NCBI GenBank assembly: GCA_036172665.1
Contig: CM069878.1
Location: 21,586,501 to 21,650,500 of the forward strand
Direction: 5' to 3'
DNA from: Prosopocoilus inquinatus
Taxonomy: Eukaryota > Arthropoda > Insecta > Coleoptera > Lucanidae
Length of the DNA stretch: 64,000 bases
The notes under the pieces were generated by a model. That model did no database searches, was not told the origin of the DNA, and saw only the letters and a program-made list of their open reading frames with translations. A program made the position numbers and the translations under genes. The number at the start of each line of letters is the position of its first letter. Position 1 is the first letter of the stretch. Shown piece after piece: positions 1-12,174 of this stretch.

Positions 1-1352
1 AAGATAGAAAGGTCAGACAAAATCGAAATCAAAATAGATAAAAAGTACTAATTCTTGAGACAAAGTTACTTTAACATCCGCTAGGAACGTCAAAATTTTA
101 AGTGACATGGTGGCTTAAGTGGGATACCATTTTAAAACAATTTTAATTTTACATCGAAGTTTCTAACAGCGTTAATTTATTTTTGCGTTGACTTGTTTTT
201 TTTTTTTTTAAATATCGGATAATTTTTATCAAATCGAAAACTCTAAACTGTCAAAATATATCGAATCAAAGATCTTCAAAAAAATACGATGATTGTTTCA
301 TTAAAATGTAAGTTTAAAAATAAATGCTAAAAACTGAAAACTGATAACGTCGTTGAATGTAGAATTAAAATTCTTTTAGATTGATGTCACTCGAGTGCTA
401 TTTAAAATGTTGATGTTTATGGGTCTGGCAGCACCACCTTTTATCAGTTCAGTGTTTTCGGTTTTAACTGATAGATTTTCATTTGTTTTAATATTTATAA
501 GCCCACTAGAAATTGTGATTTTATAAAAAAATATTGGATATTTGATAAAACAAATTTCTTATCATTAACTCAAAAAGAAATGAAGACTGTTAAAACTTAT
601 AGCGTCATTGCATGTAGCTCGAAGACTCCCTTAAAAATTAAAAGATTTTGTTGTTAGGTTAAGCGATCGTAGGATGTCGCTGTTTAAACTATTTAAAATT
701 ATAGGTCACTTAGTTTAAATTTTTGAAGTTCATAGTGAGCACCTAGTGGATATTCTAAAGTAATTTTATTTCAAGAAATACTATTTTATATCTACTTGGT
801 TTTTGTCTGAATTTTCTGTCCTATTTGGTTCCAAAATTAATAGAAGGGGAAGGAACTTTAGACTAGCAGTATATGTATACTAAAAAAAATATACTAATAT
901 ACACTAAATGAGATATTTCCACTAAATGAGAAACATTACTGCGATATGGTATCGTTTTTCTGTGGGTACCTACCTAGAAAAACTGTGAACCATTTTACTT
1001 CATTAAAATATTTTTAAATTATGATAATCTAGTTTTAAATCAGATTTTATTCTGGGACAACAGTATTACGCGTAAGTACATGCCATTTTTTTATGCCAGA
1101 TCTGAAACAGAATTAGCTCGTTTCACATCACTCTATTATACCGGGTGAGTCACGATACTTTCAAAACAGCCTTCCTATTTTGACCTCGACCTTCAATTGT
1201 TTCAAAACGGCCAGGACTTATTCAATTTTTTTAATAGTATGGTGCATTCTTTTATAACAAATTAAAAAATAGAACCACAGTGCAGTTGGTAACTTTGCAA
1301 TTTGATAACATTCAGTACTTAATATTTCTGACATATTTATTTTAATTTTCAG
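1..1352. other. Non-coding, probable intron or intergenic DNA
   Basis: AT-rich sequence with no supported ORF. The splice acceptor at 1351-1352 implies that at least its right end is the last intron of the adenylate-kinase-type gene. Around 660-690 lies a minus-strand scrap of a dispersed repeat seen again near 16.85 kb and 59.41 kb (core GCGACATCCTACGATCGCTT in the other copies). Confidence 0.5.
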
Positions 1353-1430
1353 ATAGATGCCGGTAGGGACACCCAGGTGATATTCGCAGAAGTCGAAAGC
1401 CTTCTCGAACCGTACTCAAAATCGAAATAG
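1353..1430 (+). CDS. Terminal exon of an adenylate-kinase-type gene
   Basis: A polypyrimidine tract ending in ttttcag (acceptor AG 1351-1352) is followed by 25 codons and a TAG at 1428-1430. The peptide starts IDAGRDTQVIFAEVE and continues through LLEP, which resembles the C-terminal helix of AK1-type adenylate kinases (pattern DT..VFAEVE). The phase-0 boundary before the first Ile matches the last-exon boundary of the adenylate-kinase-like gene at 13742-14708, whose final exon also starts with Ile in phase 0. Upstream exons would lie before position 1 or across an intron longer than 1.35 kb, so the catalytic part cannot be inspected. A possible poly(A) signal, AATAAA, lies near 1524. I infer an old duplicate pair of adenylate-kinase genes now about 12 kb apart. 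The call rests on only 25 residues. Confidence 0.5.
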   Translation: MDAGRDTQVIFAEVESLLEPYSKSK

Positions 1431-1539
1431 ACTACACGATATCCACTGAACGCAATAATTTAAATGCAATACACAGTAAACTTGGTCTTAACGAAATGTA
1501 ATTATTATCTCTTATTTATTTTAAATAAACTGTTACAAT

Positions 1540-2360
1540 TTATAAAAGAGATTGCGGACAATCTATTATGTCGTACTGCACGTACGGGGTTTGATGTATT
1601 CGGCCAAACTCGTCCAGTCGAATGAGACACTCGCAGGTGAGGTTGTTCCCCCTTAGTCCAAGAGCTTCAATGTAACGATGTTTTGCAAAAATGACAGCGA
1701 GAGACACGTGAATCTGTTTCCTCCAAGGTCCACGGCGAAGGCCTCCTTCAAATCCGGAAATAGTTTGTCCAGAAGTGCGTCCAGTTCGTTTTGGTATAAA
1801 TCCAACACTCCAAAAGATTTCACTTCAACGAAGGCCTGCTCGCTCACAACTTTGATCTTGTTGTATCTCAACACGATTACAAGGAACTTGGTTTGCAAAT
1901 TTTGGAAGGCCCTTGGGGGAACTTCATCAATCAAATTCGACGCCAGCATAACCACATTAATACTTGGGCAGTTCTTAAACCAGTCGGAGTCAATTTTCTT
2001 CAGCTTGTTGTTTGCTATCCAGATTTCGGATAGCCTGGTCATATTGTCGAAGGCGTTTGTATTAATGCGAGATATTAAATTGTTATTCAAATCTAAACCC
2101 AGTATAGGTAAGTTGTTAAATACATCACCTCGGATTTCCCGGATTTGATTCGAACTGACGTTGATTTTATCCATGTGTTGTATGCCTCGGAAACACCCTC
2201 GTTCGATGCCTTGGATTTTCATGCTGACGAAACTTAGGTGCCTGGTGTTGTTCTGTATAGAAACTAGGTCTGCTGTTAGAGTAAAATTTTCATTTTTTAC
2301 GCAGACCGCAAACGGTAAAATTACTGTGACTATAAAGATGATGAACGTGCTCATCTTCAT
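1540..2360 (-). CDS. Secreted leucine-rich-repeat protein, frameshifted before its C-terminal cap
   Basis: From ATG 2358-2360 the open frame encodes 235 residues and stops at 1653-1655. Residues 1-20 form a signal peptide (basic MKMS, then a hydrophobic FIIFIVTVILPFAVC stretch). About seven leucine-rich repeats follow, for example INVSSNQIREI, LDLNNNLISRI, IWIANNKLKKI and LDLYQNELDAL. The frame ends just where an LRR C-terminal cap is expected. In the next frame the expected cap is present (GNNLTCECLIRL, then a Cys before a TAA at 1540-1542), so a one-base loss near the T5 tract at about 1684 splits the gene. It may be a real lesion or an assembly error. The protein was probably extracellular and involved in adhesion or recognition; no transmembrane segment is seen. 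The gene is intronless and convergent with the adenylate-kinase exon. Confidence 0.7.
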
Positions 2361-2379
2361 GAGTTCGAAGGTGAAATAG

Positions 2380-2963
2380 AAACGAGATGCATAACTTTTT
2401 AATAATGAATATAATTGTTACTTACGTAAGGTAAAAAATTGCGGATTTGAATATGAAATGCTTTGAAACAATTCTGACTCACTTTTATAATTACGTCGTG
2501 TTTAATATTGCACTGACAATAATTATTTCTAGCGTGGCATTGATGGGGATACAGGTTTTCTAAACTCTTTTTGTTTATTTATGAATGCATATAAACATAT
2601 ATTTGACACTCTATTTCTTGCTTTTCTTTTTGTGTCTGTTTTCGTTTTTTCTTTTTCGATTTATTTCTGATAACTTCAACGTAATTAGTCTTGAAAATGT
2701 AATAATTTTACCTGTCTTTAAAACATTATTTATTCGTCAATTTACTTAATTCTAGGCTTTTTTGTCTATAGTTACAGGACTTAAAATAAAGCTACTGGAT
2801 AATGATGTTTCAAATTAACTTTCCCAAAAAGTTACCAAAAGAAGAGGGTTATAATTTTTTTACTGGCCGCCCAAAATTGGTTAAACGCAGATTTTGTAAC
2901 TATTTTGACTTTGATTATGTAAGTTTCTATGGTGATCTTCAACTTATATAAGTGGCACTCGAT
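2380..2963. other. Gene-free spacer
   Basis: AT-rich DNA upstream of the leucine-rich-repeat gene, which may hold its promoter. I see no convincing core promoter motif, ORF or repeat. It ends at the TTAA target of the piggyBac element. Confidence 0.4.
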
Positions 2964-4443
2964 TTAACCCATTATGACCGGAATTTTTATTTTTGTTTTG
3001 TTGAAGTAATTTTTTTACTTTTATGTAACAAATAAATTATCCAAGTAAAATTTATATGGATATTTCGGGTGAGGGAAAGTATCAATCATAGAGACAAACG
3101 GTGCTGTACATTTTCCATACAAAATTTCATATTTTTCATTAGCAGTTGGAGATTTTCCCTGGTATATATCACAGTTTACTAAGTAACCTTCGCTAGTGTT
3201 TAGAGCTCACATTTTAAAACCAAAGCGGATGGGTTTTCCTCTAATAAACTGTTTACATCCATGTTTTCCATAATATTTAATCATCGATTCGTCAAAATCT
3301 AATTTTTCAACGGGTACGAAAAATTTTAAAAAACGTTCCATCAATAATTCCATCAATGGTCGCAGTTTATATAATTTATCAGAATAATCAATTTTGGTAT
3401 TGTCAGCACAGTGTACAAACCTCATTTTTTGAATAAATCTGTCTCTTCTCATTGCGTTGCTAACTAGAAGATTCTTTGAATCTGTCCCAGAATCCCAATA
3501 AAAACGTTTTCCTGGCTTTTGATCGTCCCCACTTACAATCAAAATTGCTATAAAAGCTCGAAATTCATCTGCTGTAACGTTGGGATTTGGGCAATTCTTG
3601 AAAGCGGCATAATTTCTAGTTTCACGTACGAGAAGATCCATTACTTCATTATCGATAAATTTTGACTTTGGGAACTAGCGGGTGTTTGGGGACTAGCGGG
3701 TATTTGGGAACTAGCAGAGAAGTCTTCAAAATCTTGAATTTCGCCAATACATCGATCTTCAACGTTTTGTTGCGAACTAAGTCTTTCTGAGGTATGCAGT
3801 TTTATCTCTATTTTTGAACGAAGCTGAGAACCGCTCAAATTATCCAATGTGCCTCCATCATCTTCCTCGGCCGAACCCTCGTCTGTCAGAGCGCTGATCT
3901 CTGGCGGCTCTATAAAAATTTCGCTAGTACCAGCAATATAAGCCATTTACAAAGCTTCCTGAAGAGTTAGACCTCTTCTATAATAAAAAGAATACTCTAA
4001 ATAAACAAAATTTGAAAAAAAAAATATTTGACCCCATTAGAATCTAGCGTTACATATATGTAACGTAAAGAACATGAGAACATCAATGATACATAGATCA
4101 CAATTTTTGCAACTATCATACTACTAGGTTAGAAAAGAAGTAATTAGCTTTAATGTAATGCGGTGAATAAGCATATGAACACATAAATAACGTAATAATG
4201 AAACTTACTGGAATCGAACGTCAAAATCTATTGTCCGTTTTGTAATTGTTCGGATGATAAAGATGATAAAATGCTTCAGAAGCACAAACAAACGTTAAGC
4301 CAGGGTTATTTTGAATTCTGACTTTTTACTATCATGTAGATAGTGTCATCTGCCAGGAAAATACCAAATAATACCTGGTATAGGCAAAAATATAGATACC
4401 TACAAGTGTTACATATATGTAACGCCAGGTCATAACGGGTTAA
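2964..4443 (-). mobile_element. piggyBac-type element with TTAA target duplication, internally deleted
   Basis: TTAA occurs at 2964-2967 and 4440-4443. Immediately inside are inverted termini: CCCATTATGACC at the left and, reading inward from the right, CCCGTTATGACC (11 of 12 identical). CCC tips with TTAA duplication are diagnostic of piggyBac. A 16-bp palindrome, GTTACATATATGTAAC, occurs twice near the right end (about 4050 and 4408) and is a candidate subterminal binding motif. The 1472-bp length and the truncated transposase show that the copy is non-autonomous. Confidence 0.88.
3207..3946 (-). pseudogene. piggyBac transposase remnant (DDE_Tnp_1_7 family)
   Basis: Two minus-strand frames meet at 3641. 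The first (from 3946) encodes an acidic, Ser-rich N-terminus typical of these proteins (EEDDGG). The second, after a frame change and a probable internal deletion, begins in the catalytic domain (RETRNYAAF, corresponding to the family's ETNRYA motif) and runs through DFDESMIKYYGKHG, which contains the first catalytic Asp (DESM), to RGKPIRFGFKM. It then stops. The remaining catalytic Asp residues and the Cys-rich C-terminus are absent. A full piggyBac transposase is about 550-600 residues and this copy keeps about 245, so it cannot be active. Transposase supplied by a complete relative could in principle still move the element, because both termini survive. Confidence 0.85.
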
Positions 4444-4479
4444 GAATTAGTCAATCTAGATATTGTTTATTTTTTTAAT

Positions 4480-6840
4480 AGCAATTTAATACCAATTTTT
4501 GATATACATTCACCTTATAAAACTGGCGTATTTACTAAACCTAAGGCACCGTGGATTACTGATAATATTAGGCTAATGATGCAAATGAGAGATAATGCGT
4601 TTGAAAAGGCAAAGAAAACAGCTCAAACTGCACCCATCAATTATTACAAAATGCTGCGTAATTTTATTACAATTGCTATACGCCGTGAGAAAAAAAGCTT
4701 ACATAGAACATAGTATCAAAAAGAATTATTCTCGTACGGTATGGAGAGATCTCAGAGCCTTAAATGTATGTAATAAAAATAAATTAGTATCTATTCCCCC
4801 ACATATTTCTGATGTTAATATTATAAATTCCTCCTTTATGCATGACGCTCTACCTACTGTGAGTAATGATTTACTGAATCTTTTTTTCAAATAATACTAA
4901 TTCTAAAGTACGGCAGTTATTATCCCTTGCTATCATTTCTGAAGGTGAAGTCTGTAGCATCTTAAGTTCTTTGAAAAGTCAGTCGTGTGGATTAGATTGA
5001 TAACGTTGGCTTAAGTATGTTATGCTTGTGTTGTCCGTTTCTCTTGCCCATCTTAACATATATATCAATTTTTGTATAACACATTGTGTTTTCCTTAAGA
5101 CCTGGAAGCAGGTTCTCGTCCTACATTTGCCAAAAAATAATATCCTTACTACCTTTGGAGATTTACGTCCTATAACTATTCTCCCGGTGCTTTCCAAAAT
5201 TTTGGATTCACAAATACGTCGTCACTTGAACAACTTTGATCTTTTACCTTCTGTACAGTCGGGTTTTAGGTCGGCATATAGCTGCTCTACTGTACTGTTT
5301 GGCATGACGGATGACGCACTTCGAGCTCTAGATATGGGGAATATTGGGATACTTGTTTTTCTAGACTTTTCTAGAGCATTCGATGTGTTACATCATAACT
5401 TGCTCTTAGCTATTCTTCATTACATGGGTTTCGATAAAAATATTGTATAATTTTTCAAAAATTACTTGTGTCAACGAAGTCGAGCGGTTAAACTGGGTGA
5501 CTCCTACTCTACTGCTTTGGAGCTCGCCTCGGGAGTGCCGCAGGGTAGCATCCTTGGCCAGTTAATGTATGCAATTTATACGTCATATTTATTTAACTCC
5601 TTAACTTACTTTACTTATTATATCTACGCAGATGATACACAACTTTTCTTTAGTTTTCCACAAAGTAACATACATGTGGCTGTTGAAAGTATGAATCTTG
5701 AGCTAAGTATACTACTAAAATCTATCACAGATCATGGTTTATTAATCGACTCTTCTAAATCTTCAGTTATGATCTTTTGTAAAGAAAAACACAGATGAAC
5801 TCTGCTCAGATTTCCTCGGACATGGGGGATTCTCCTCTACGCATAGTTGACTGTGCAAAGAACTTAGGTTTACACTTAGCTAATAAACTACGTTTTAAAA
5901 AGCATACAGCTAATACTGTTGGTAAGGCAAGTTAAAAGTATTGTTTGGTAGCAAGGAAAGCAAAAATGTGTATCTTCGTAAATTATTATGCGAGACTTTA
6001 ATTATCTCGAATTTCAACTCTTGTGATACTGTATATGGTCCATGTTTAGATAGTGTTGATAAGTCTGGGATACAGAGAGGTCAAAACGCGTGCCTACGGT
6101 TCGTATACAGTATAAAACGTAGAAACCACATTTCTCACACTTTAGTTTGGGCCAATAGGTTAAATATGAATTAAAGACGATATCTCCATATGGCAGTCTT
6201 CTTTCATAAACTTAATCACAACAAAATGTCCTCAGTATCTGTTTAACAGAATAAGCACCGACGTTCATAACCACTGAAAGGATTGGAAAAAGTGGTACGG
6301 GTTATTATTGCAACTAAGCGGCGTTACTCATAGTATTGTACTGGTTAAATGGATGTCCGCCCAGAGATGCGCGCGAGAAACCTCGATGTCAGTAGCGGTC
6401 GGGCGCCGCGCGATTTTAAATACACATTTGTATAATAATTTATTATATTTTACATATTCAAAGCAGCGAAGAGTTACTGTTATGTATTGGAATTTGCAAT
6501 TGTAAATATTCTGAGGATATCTAACTGCGCGAAAGCCCGAGTAGTCATATATGATGAGATATGAGCGCGTAGCAACGTAACGCCTGTTCCGTGTTGGGGC
6601 TGCCGCTGTCTAAAACCGGTTGATTCCAGTTCACTTTTTTAGATCCTCCGTTTCTTCATAACATTAATACTAGGAGCAGATGCTTACTTACACCACCTTT
6701 CCATCACACAGCTCTAGTTCAACGTTCTTTTTCATACTGCATCGCGAAAACTTATAATAGTGTTCCTGATCGATTAAAAGCTTTAAGTATTCAAGCATTC
6801 AAGCGTCGGTTTCGAACGTTTGTGCAACTTATAGCATAAT
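4480..6840 (+). pseudogene. Dead non-LTR retrotransposon (Jockey/CR1-like), endonuclease linker to C-terminus
   Basis: A frame from about 4500 (KPKAPWITDNIR) matches the linker between endonuclease and reverse transcriptase. The RT follows in pieces: LRPITILPVLSKILD near 5165, VQSGFRS, FLDFSRAFDVLHH (5359-5397, with the first catalytic Asp), SGVPQGSILG at about 5529, and YADDTQ at about 5625, the catalytic box. The C-terminal region resumes at 6660-6836 (SYCIAKTYNSVPDRLKALSI then FKRRFRTFV). Stops and frame changes near 4892, 5450, 5798 and 5935 inactivate it. About 300 bp of GC-richer sequence at 6340-6650 has no counterpart in LINE proteins and looks like an insertion. Position 4443 abuts the piggyBac TTAA, so the piggyBac landed in or beside this element. 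Confidence 0.82.
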
Positions 6841-7199
6841 TATATTTCGTCTTATTTACATGATATGCTGTTTCACGTTCTCGTCTTACATTTTACAATT
6901 TCTTAAACATAAAACTCATTGAAATGTTTATATTTTATCTGCGGTCAATAAATTCTGCTCTTATATTTTCGTAATTACTTATTTTCATATTCATGTTCTT
7001 GATAACTTCTGCTTAACATTGTTCTAAATTACAAATTTGGTTACTTTCAATACCTTTATTCGTTAACAGATTTGTTTATCATTATGTACTCTGGTTTATC
7101 CGCCATATTTTAAATTGTAAGAGTAATTATATTTCTGTTATGTATGGGACATGGAGGAAGAGCAGCACCCTTCCATGGGAAGCTGATCCTAGTTCTTTT

Positions 7200-8525
7200 A
7201 ACCATTAATATGTTAATACAGGGTGTAACAAAAATACAGGCCGCTACTTCACGAACTTATTCTACAGATAAAAAGAAAGAAAAAGTTCATATGAACATGT
7301 ATATAGGCTGTTCACGGGAAGCTGCAACAACAACTAACTCTCTTATTTGAATTTATACGAAGTAACTTATATTGGACAAGTTTCAGGACCTACCCTGCCC
7401 AATTTTATAGCAATATCGGGAAAACAAATGACTGTTAGTTTTTTGAGATTTTCAATTGTTTTTAACTTTTTTTAAATAAAACACCTTTTTATCATAGCAT
7501 CGCGTTCAGACCGTCATACTAATTATGTCTTTAAAATATTTTCTTCGAAAGCCTAGTATTTTTTTATTATTTGGTAGATAAATCTGGATGATCAAGGAAA
7601 TTTTCACTTGTTTTTAATTTTTTTTAACGGAATTTGTTTTTTTTATCACCGCAACACGTTCAGGATATCTAATTCAGTATGCCTCTAAAAAATTTTTTCT
7701 AGCTACAATATGATTTCCCGCGAACACCATGTATACATGTTCTTTTTTTTTGACTTTAATCTGTAGGATATACCATTGATGTAGCTGCTACTTCTAAGAC
7801 ATTCTACTCACCAAAATGAAGAAAAAGTTCAAAGAAACGTATATCCAAGAAATCAGCTGTTTAAATTATGAAATTCAAAATTAAATATTAAATTTTAATT
7901 AAAATGTTAAAAAAAATTGTTGCAAATCGTTTTTGATTGCAGTGAAAATGTTAAAGTAAATGTAGAAATAAATTCATTTAAACTTGTATACAGGGTACGC
8001 GGAAAACCGTATGGATAACTAGAAAATATTTAATAAAATATTTTTCTAGATACGAACTTAATTAGACATTTTGAACGGGATGCAGTGATAACAAAGCTGA
8101 TATTCCGTAAGAAAATACAAAACAATTGAAAATCTCGAAAACCAAACCTCATTTGTTTTTCCGAATCTGTCATAAAATCTAACGGAAAAGGTCCTAAAAC
8201 TTTCCTATTTTAAGTTACCTCGTAAAATTTCAAATAAAGAAGTTAGCTGTTGTAGGCATTTTCCTTGATTATAAAATTTATCTATCAAATGATAAAAAAA
8301 AAACTACTAGGCTTAGGAGGAAAATATTTTAAAGACATAATTAGTATGACGTTCTGAACGCGATGCGATGATAAAAAAATGTTTTATTAAAAAACGTTAA
8401 AAACAATAGAAAATCTCCAAAAACTGACAGTAATTTGTTTTTCCGATATTGCTATAGAATTGGGCAAGACAGGTGCTGAAACTTTTCCAATATAAGTTAA
8501 TTCGTAATTATTATTAACCAGTTTC
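7200..8525. repeat. Dispersed repeat with inverted arms
   Basis: Sequence at about 7360-7650 reappears inverted at about 8235-8520. Both arms contain the same ordered blocks, such as CAATATCGG before a run of A, GCATCGCGTTCAGA, CATACTAATTATGTCTTTAA and TAGATAAAT. A diverged third relative is at 38960-39720. The left edge carries CAGGGTGTAACAAAAATAC followed by TTCACGGGAAGCTGC; similar TTCATGGGAAGCCG opens the 38960 copy. There is no coding capacity. Probably a foldback or MITE-type family, type unassigned. Confidence 0.6.
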
Positions 8526-8774
8526 TTGCTTGCCTTTCGTGAAGGTTTCCTTTACTGTTACTAACTGTTTTAGTTTTTAAAATTTAATATTAGAATGCCA
8601 TTTACGTAGATGTCCAGGCTATGTTACTCACAGACCAGCTTCTGAGATTCTCGTTAGTATTCATTTAGATTTCGTTCTCAGATTGTTAACTTATAAAATT
8701 TTATATTTCTTTTCCGAAAAGGTTTAACAGATAAAACAGCAGGTTTTCACTGCAATCAAAAACGATTTGCAACA
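7919..8774. repeat. Element bounded by inverted GTTGCAAATCG termini
   Basis: GTTGCAAATCGTTTTTGATT plus GCAGTGAAAA at the left is matched by its inverse near 8739-8774. The same terminus also occurs at 16679 and 16981 (plus strand) and near 59540-59570 (minus strand). The right arm of the 7.2-8.5 kb repeat is nested inside. No ORF is present and no clear target duplication was found. Probably a TIR-type non-autonomous DNA element. Confidence 0.5.
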
Positions 8775-8940
8775 AAATTTTTTTAAAAGGTTTAAGTAAA
8801 TTGCTTTTTGGAAGGTCTGGGAACAACATTGTTATGCAGCCGCCCTGGGAAAATATTGCCTAACCAATCAAGGTTTATGCATCACTACTATTTCGTTTTT
8901 CAGAGAAATTGTTAGACTCTTTGAATATTTCACTTCAGAT

Positions 8941-11339
8941 TTCAGTTGCAGGGTTGCCAGATTGGGCTATCTTTTTTTTTAATTTTGGCGACTAAAAATC
9001 CAGAATTGTCGCCGGCGACATGTTTGGACACTGAAAGTAAAATTTGGCGATTTTTTAGGCGATTCAAGTGCTAAGATATTAATTTCGCCACTTGACAAAT
9101 TATCGTATCCCATGGTGACGAAGCTGGTAAGAAATAAACATGTCTTTATTCATTCCCAGATATATTTTGTAAGAAAGAAACAGATATATACTCACAATAG
9201 ACGAACCGAGAATTATCTTATAAAAAATAAAATAAAGGACATTCCGAGGTATCAGGAAAATAAGGAAAACAAGGATCTATCATTCATATTTTGCAATTTA
9301 TAATCTGTTCTATTCGATCTGTCGCGTCACACACAAACTATTTAATTTAAGGTGCTTTCTTTCGCTTAAAAGTTTGATTTGAAGTTTTTATTGACAGTTT
9401 ATTTGTAAATAATCATAATTCAATCTGAACAAGTTTTTAAAATAGAGAGATTCAAAGAAAAGAATGTCACGATTTTGTGAGCGAAAAAAAAACACCTTTT
9501 ATGTCTTTTGTAGGTTAACTAAATGTGATTGCCATGTTTTTTTTTTTTGTTTTCCTCTACATCCATTGTTTTTCCTCATCATAGGCCGTTCATAAAACTT
9601 GCGCTAGATGTCGGCAGCTTCGTAATTTTCTCAACTTTAGATATTTTCGAATAAATGAAGATATTCATCTTAGAACACCTATTAACAAAAATGAGCAAGT
9701 TCCTAAATATTTTTCTTACTTATTCATGCACTGAAACAAAGTTCTTTTCTCTCACAAAACGCGTTTAGAGTGTACAACACTTCTTATGAGATTTACAGCT
9801 ACAGCGTTTTCGATTGGGGTTAACAAGATATTTTGAAAATTCAAAAACTATTTTATTCAACAATTAATGTAGATTTCAATGGCGTTATTACCTTTTGTAG
9901 AAATTGCATCAGTTCTGCGAAACAGACTATAACTTTCTAATTTTAAATAGGAACCGCAGATGGCTATGACACAAATAAATAGCTTGTTTAGTGTGGTTTT
10001 CAAAAATATAAAGTTTGATATAATTATTTTTACAAATAATAAAGATATTAATTATTTTTTGTTTTTCGGTAGCTAACAAGTCACCCATGGCAACAAAAAC
10101 AAGAAATAAGTTCAGTTGTTTTTCCACAAAAACAGAATTATTATTAAATAAAACAGCTAACTTAATTCAATAATTAAATAGTTTCATATATCTATTTGAC
10201 ACTGACATAAAACCATAAGTATGTAAAAATGAATTAAATCCATTTAAACAGTTATGTAATTATTAAAATGAACAGCTAAGAGATATTTATATATTTTAAA
10301 TTGTATTAATGAGTGTGTTTCTTTAAGAAATTATTGAAGTGTCAGATATTTCTTAAGTTTAAAAATGCTTTGAAGAACTTTTGTATATTAATAAATTTAA
10401 TCACTGGTAAAAGTGAAATAAACACATCTAAGAATTTTAGGTAATCAAAATTTAAGATTTAATAATTTCAAAGGAGCATATAACATATAATTCTTCAAAA
10501 CTGCATTGATAGTTAATCCATATTTATATTACTCGTAGTTTTATGAGTTCTCTAACAGCATTACGCATTTTCAGTTGTTATTTTTTTTTAAATTTAATTA
10601 CCTGTATTATTTATTCTAAAATTGGATTTTTGAGGAAAACAACTTAATTCTCCTTTGTTTCTAGTGTCATAGATAGCTGGATAGGTACTGCAAAGTAATG
10701 AAAGTTAGTATCTTTGTTATTTAAAAAAATAATTATATCAAACTTTATATTTTTGAAAACCTCATTAAATAAGCTATTTATTTGTGTCATAGCCAGCTGC
10801 GGTTTCCATTTAAAATTAGAAAGTTATAGTCTTTTTCGCAGAACTCATGCAGTTTAAACAAAATATAATAACATTAGTAAAATCTACATTAATTTCTGAA
10901 TAACATAGTTTTTGAATTTTAAAAATATCTTGTTAAACAACTGAGATATTGTGAAAAATAATTTTCTGGAAAAATTCGTTTTCGACCAATATTTCCCGAA
11001 CGAATCGAGATGGCTAACTTTCGTTTTCTCCACTGAGTTTTTCTCGAAAAAATAGCATTGGGTCGCGAAAACGGTTTTATTCTATTCCTATAAATAACTG
11101 AGAAACCCCGTAAAACCATCAAAAATGGTCCACTCTGTACATAGTGCACACCAATCGAAAGCGCTGGAAACCAAGACGCAAATAATGCCCTAAGTGAAGT
11201 CTGCGTAGGTCAATCGAAAACATAATTATTGTATTTTAGTATTAAAAAAATATATTGTGGATTGCGGCTACATTGTGTTACTTCAATTCCTAAGATTGGC
11301 GACTTCGTATATTTTTAATCTGGCAACCCTGTTCAGTTG
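8941..11339. mobile_element. hAT-type non-autonomous element with 8-bp target duplication
   Basis: The termini CAGGGTTGCCAGATT (8949 inward) and its exact inverse ending at 11331 are flanked by perfect 8-bp direct repeats TTCAGTTG at 8941-8948 and 11332-11339. CAGGG-type inverted ends with 8-bp duplications are the hAT signature. The body is 2383 bp and shows no hAT transposase. Inside is an older foldback (about 9821-10937). The subterminal parts contain repeated GGCGA-type words (TTGGCGA, GTCGCC), possibly transposase-binding repeats. Confidence 0.85.
9821..10937. repeat. Foldback element with arms of about 250 bp
   Basis: About 9821-10078 and 10688-10937 are inverted copies. Shared blocks include TAACAAGATATTTT, TTCTGCGAA, GACTATAACTTTCTAATTTT and GGCTATGACACAAATAAATA, then AAATATAAAGTTTGATATAA. 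The arms differ by scattered substitutions and small indels. The roughly 600-bp centre has no ORF. It is nested in the 8949-11331 hAT-type element. Confidence 0.75.
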
Positions 11340-11900
11340 TACGTAGCGACTTGTTCAGGGCGATTGGACGCCCTGCAGACTGTAAGGCCCGCAACTCACT
11401 TGCATTTTCAAGCATGTTCAAATTTATGTAAATAGTCAAATTAAATAAGTTTTAAGTTACCACTTTTTATCCTCATGCCGGCGACAAACTTTTGTAATTA
11501 ATTCTCGCGAACCGTTCTAAAGAAGCCTTACAACATTCCGCGCGTGAATTAATTTTGCATAGGGTGGTTACATCACCGGGCTCGTTTTTTTTTTATTTTT
11601 TTTATATATTATCGAATTATACATGAAACGTCGAAGAGAAACCACGTTTGCACAACTATGGTATTCCTTTCATTTTGTCTCTGTACGGAGTAAGCCATAT
11701 TTCTGCACTTCTGTAATAACTTTCTTATCAAACGAGATAGAGGAAGAAACTTTTATTGGCGTTCAATGTGGGGCTAGTTCACTACGGAATATTCAAATTA
11801 AGAAGCAACAAATTGGCGACTAACATTATAGGCTCGATTACGATTCAAAAACTACGTTACTTCACAAACAATTTAAAGAAAAATAGTAATAGTAATTTAA

Positions 11901-12174
11901 TAAAAGGAAGGAAATATTAACAGGAAGGCAGAAAAATGTGCCATCAACGGGAATCGAACCCGTTAAATTGATTACTTCACTTGCCTGCAATGGTAAATAT
12001 TATTATTAATTACAACCATTATCTAATTTGTTTTAGAATAATACCTATTTTCGAACCTCGGTGTTTTCATAACTTAACGAAAAGAAGTTCGACACCACAC
12101 CGAGACGGTGCGATTTCGATTCCCGTCGATGGCAGATTTTTCTGCCTGCCTGTTAGTGTTTCCTTTCCTTGTAT
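11901..12174. repeat. Two inverted copies of a tRNA-related (SINE-like) fragment
   Basis: A block of about 62 bp at 12110-12174 (TTCGATTCCCGTCGATGGCA, then a TTTTTCTGCCTGCCTGTTAG tail) is present inverted at 11901-11963. TTCGATTCCCG resembles a tRNA B-box or T-loop. No convincing A-box or cloverleaf is visible, so this is not a functional tRNA gene. Confidence 0.5.

Noticed and set aside
11623..11823. 66-residue ORF near 11.6 kb
   Set aside because: No recognisable domain, splice context or codon bias; likely a chance ORF.
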